Part shown: one piece after another, positions 36,702-38,312 of the stretch
Layout: every line of letters starts with the position of its first letter
Position numbering within the stretch: position 1 is the first letter of the stretch
NCBI GenBank assembly: GCA_012034075.1
Contig: JAAURD010000021.1
Location: 1-38,312 of the forward strand
Origin: Chloroflexaceae bacterium
Lineage (GTDB): Bacteria; Chloroflexota; Chloroflexia; Chloroflexales; Chloroflexaceae
Length of the DNA: 38,312 nt
Direction: 5' to 3'
The notes under the pieces: model-generated
The model's database searches: none
Seen by the model: the letters and a program-made list of their open reading frames with translations, nothing else
Told to the model about the DNA's origin: nothing
Translations under genes and position numbers: made by a program

Positions 36702-37223
36702 TTAGCCTAGCCCAAATTCACTGATGAGCTGCTGCACCCAGGTCTGGATGCGTTCTTTGGTCAATTCGTGCTGGTTGGTATTATCGAGCGCTAGACCGAC
36801 AAAATGCCCATCTTCGACCGCCGGGCAATCTGCTACTTGATAGCCATCAATCGGCCAGAGGCCAACCAGGTCTGCCCCACGCTCACGTGCTTTTTGCGAA
36901 AGAATCGCAATCCCGCCTTGAAACGTGGTGTTAAATTCTGACTGGTTGCCAAACCCAAAGACCGCAACCTGCTTGCCATGCAGGTCAATCTCATCCATCT
37001 GCGGAAAAGCCCGCTTCCAGTGCATCTGGAGCTGACCGGCTTCCCATGTCGAAGAGCCGAGAATAATCTTCTCGTACTCATTCATCTTGCTCAGCTCAAT
37101 TCGCTTGACATTGTGGACTTCGACCAGATCGGGTTCTACCTGATCGAAGCTCTCTTTAATGGTCATGGCTGCATCGGCGGTATTGCCGCGTTTGCTGCCG
37201 TAAAAGAGACCAATCTTTGCCAT
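36702..37223 (-). CDS. Flavodoxin
   Basis: A small FMN-binding electron carrier. The N-terminal phosphate loop is IGLFYGSKRGNTADAAM, and the FMN-flanking segments LGSSTWEAGQLQMHW and AVFGFGNQSEFNTTFQGGIA are in order, ending with GYQVADCPAVEDGHFVGLAL and the C-terminal helix. The loop GNQSEFNTTF after FG indicates the long-chain type. At 173 residues it has a normal length. The start at 37223 is set by the family N-terminus, with GGAGGA about 11 bases upstream; the frame before it is not typical. A low-potential donor or acceptor for reductases, perhaps under iron limitation; no partner gene is next to it. Confidence 0.92.
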   Translation of the reverse strand: MAKIGLFYGSKRGNTADAAMTIKESFDQVEPDLVEVHNVKRIELSKMNEYEKIILGSSTWEAGQLQMHWKRAFPQMDEIDLHGKQVAVFGFGNQSEFNTTFQGGIAILSQKARERGADLVGLWPIDGYQVADCPAVEDGHFVGLALDNTNQHELTKERIQTWVQQLISEFGLG

Positions 37224-37537
37224 TCGTTTTTGTTCCTCCATAACCGTATCACACGCATGCCAGACCGTTTCCCCCATCAGGTAAGCAGCTGTGCCAATCA
37301 CGCAACCCTGCATCGATCCATATTATTCTGGAGTGTAACAGTCAAAGAGCACGCTTGACAATACCCTTTTTGCCTGAAATCACGCCCTGTAATCCTGGAC
37401 AGATCATACCATGGTTTCGGCGGTATCCGGCGATGCCGGTGTTTTGTGCGATGCATCGGGTGATGCGCATAGCGAAAATTTGTGCTATACTCTCTCCAGA
37501 GAAAGAGAACGACAACCAGGAAGACAGGAGAAACTGT
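37224..37537. other. Divergent promoter region
   Basis: Separates flavodoxin (leftward) from the small anchored protein (rightward). It contains the extended -10 box at 37483-37491 for the latter; nothing else is evident. Confidence 0.35.
37483..37491 (+). promoter_or_regulatory. Extended -10 promoter element
   Basis: TGC-TATACT (37483-37491) has the extended -10 form; no matching -35 is visible 17 bases upstream. The start codon follows about 47 bases later, with GACAGGAG (37523-37530) as ribosome site. Confidence 0.45.
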
Positions 37538-37849
37538 ATGCGTTCGTTGTATGGATCATCGTCATTGACGAGCACCCGTTCGGAATATAGCCTGGTATTG
37601 GGCCAACTGATCGTGAACCTGCGTGAACTGATACCGGATGAGCGCCAGGCCGAAGCCGATGCTGCGCTTGCGGCTGCCCGCGACCAACTCGGCCAGGTCG
37701 ATGCCAGCCTGAGCCGTTGCCAGGGCGAATTGGAGCAGCCGTTGCCATTGCCACCCTACCCACTGCCGGGGCAGGTCTATGATTGGACGGTACTGCTCTA
37801 TGCGCTGGCGGTTGGCTGCATGCTGCTGATGCTGTTGACGGTAGGTTGA
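37538..37849 (+). CDS. Hypothetical tail-anchored small protein
   Basis: Not recognised. The start at 37538 is supported by GACAGGAG eight to fifteen bases upstream; the longer frame from 37355 is untenable because it would include the promoter. The 103-residue chain has a helical, acidic middle (ADAALAAARDQLGQVDASLS, coiled-coil-like), a Pro-rich linker (QPLPLPPYPLPGQ) and a C-terminal hydrophobic helix (WTVLLYALAVGCMLLMLLTV) ending at the last residue. This layout is that of a tail-anchored membrane protein whose helical domain stays in the cytoplasm. Confidence 0.65.
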   Translation: MRSLYGSSSLTSTRSEYSLVLGQLIVNLRELIPDERQAEADAALAAARDQLGQVDASLSRCQGELEQPLPLPPYPLPGQVYDWTVLLYALAVGCMLLMLLTVG

Positions 37850-37865
37850 AACCGGCCAGCATGAG

Positions 37866-38312
37866 CTATGCATCCTCTGCGCGGCGATAGGCGTCGTCGA
37901 GCAGTTCAACAATGTAGCGCACTGGTGTGGTTGCTCCTCGGCGCTGCAATTCGCCGGCTAGCTGCACGGCACAGCCAGGGTTGGCGGTTGCAATCACATC
38001 TGCACCGCTTGCGAGGGCGTGGTCAATCTTGCGGCTGCCTAGACGCAGGGCCATATCGGGCTGGATAACGTTATAGACGCCGGCACTGCCACAACAGACG
38101 GCACTCTCGGCCATTTCGCACAATTCGAGGCCGGCAATCTGGCGGAGCAGCTGGCGTGGCTGTGCGGTGATACGCTGGGCATGGGCCAGATGGCACGGCT
38201 CTTGATAGGTGACCCGTAGGGGCACTGTACCAGCAGCCGGTGCTTCGATCCCAATATCGACCAGAAACTCATGAATATCACGTACCTTTGCGGCAAAACG
38301 GGCAGCCGGTTC
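37866..38312 (-). CDS. glcF: GlcF-like iron-sulfur subunit of glycolate oxidase (5' part outside the window)
   Basis: The visible ~148 residues are the second CCG (Cys-Cys-Gly) domain of the GlcF/heterodisulfide-reductase-D family: TYQEPCHLAHAQRI ... ESAVCCGSAGVYNVIQPDMA ... ANPGCAVQLAGELQRRG ... YIVELLDDAY. Such subunits carry 4Fe-4S clusters and pass electrons from the flavin subunit during glycolate or lactate oxidation. The open frame reaches the window edge, so the N-terminal ferredoxin part and start are not seen. GlcF is favoured over LutA/LldE by the QEPCHLAHAQ and GSAGxYN pattern, but this is not fully certain. The stop lies 16 bases from the convergent small gene. Confidence 0.88.
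   Translation of the reverse strand, partial: EPAARFAAKVRDIHEFLVDIGIEAPAAGTVPLRVTYQEPCHLAHAQRITAQPRQLLRQIAGLELCEMAESAVCCGSAGVYNVIQPDMALRLGSRKIDHALASGADVIATANPGCAVQLAGELQRRGATTPVRYIVELLDDAYRRAEDA

Overview
The window looks like a chromosomal piece of a Chloroflexota bacterium, probably class Chloroflexia. This is an inference from gene content and style: a polyphosphate-type CYTH/CHAD pair, ACT-domain malic enzyme, cofE of coenzyme F420 synthesis, a DUF3754 protein, a receiver-PAS-SpoIIE phosphatase, a very large cyclase-ATPase-TPR protein, moderate-to-high G+C, and GC-rich palindromic intergenic repeats. No rRNA or other decisive taxonomic marker is present.

Layout. 1-9050 is an accessory, transposon-scarred region. 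It holds an IS5-type transposase tail, two orphan beta-class DNA methyltransferases (87-971, 4877-5860) flanking a CYTH / HD-CHAD operon and a broken AEC transporter, a decayed IS701/IS4-type transposase lying against a truncated PRiA4_ORF3-like gene, an ECF sigma / anti-sigma pair, and an internally deleted IscB gene preceded by a well-folded candidate omega-RNA. 9298-16303 holds a malic enzyme, a trypsin-STAND-TPR protein that resembles immune effectors, a Cys-rich unknown, an O-methyltransferase and another unknown. 16450-19010 holds small unknowns, an unusual MtrA-like/thymidylate-synthase-like fusion and tRNA-Val(UAC) and tRNA-Leu(GAG). 19154-25807 holds an RsbU-like phosphatase with a degenerate receiver, a HIT-unknown-prs operon, a cofE-mtnP operon and a small protein. 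26144-33111 holds an AHSA1-type protein with a palindromic operator-like site, a DUF3754 membrane protein, repeat-filled spacer, and a 1447-residue protein built like mammalian soluble adenylyl cyclase. 33376-38312 holds an isochorismatase-like hydrolase, a GT-C membrane glycosyltransferase, flavodoxin, a tail-anchored small protein and the C-terminal part of a GlcF-like iron-sulfur subunit.

A point affecting the whole annotation: at least eight conserved genes (AEC transporter twice, anti-sigma factor, trypsin-STAND, prs, cofE, mtnP, cyclase-TPR, glycosyltransferase) are each split by a shift of one or two bases, often at a short run of identical bases, and each reads as a full-length family member once corrected. 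Housekeeping genes such as prs are included, so sequencing or assembly indels are more likely than mass pseudogenisation. The IscB and transposase remnants are different: they also carry large internal deletions or a nonsense codon and are genuinely decayed.

The most interesting items are the IscB/omega-RNA relic at 8094-9040, the trypsin-STAND-TPR protein at 11546-14679, the sAC-like cyclase at 28769-33111 whose two cyclase domains share out one set of catalytic residues, and the MtrA/ThyA-like fusion at 17375-18721.
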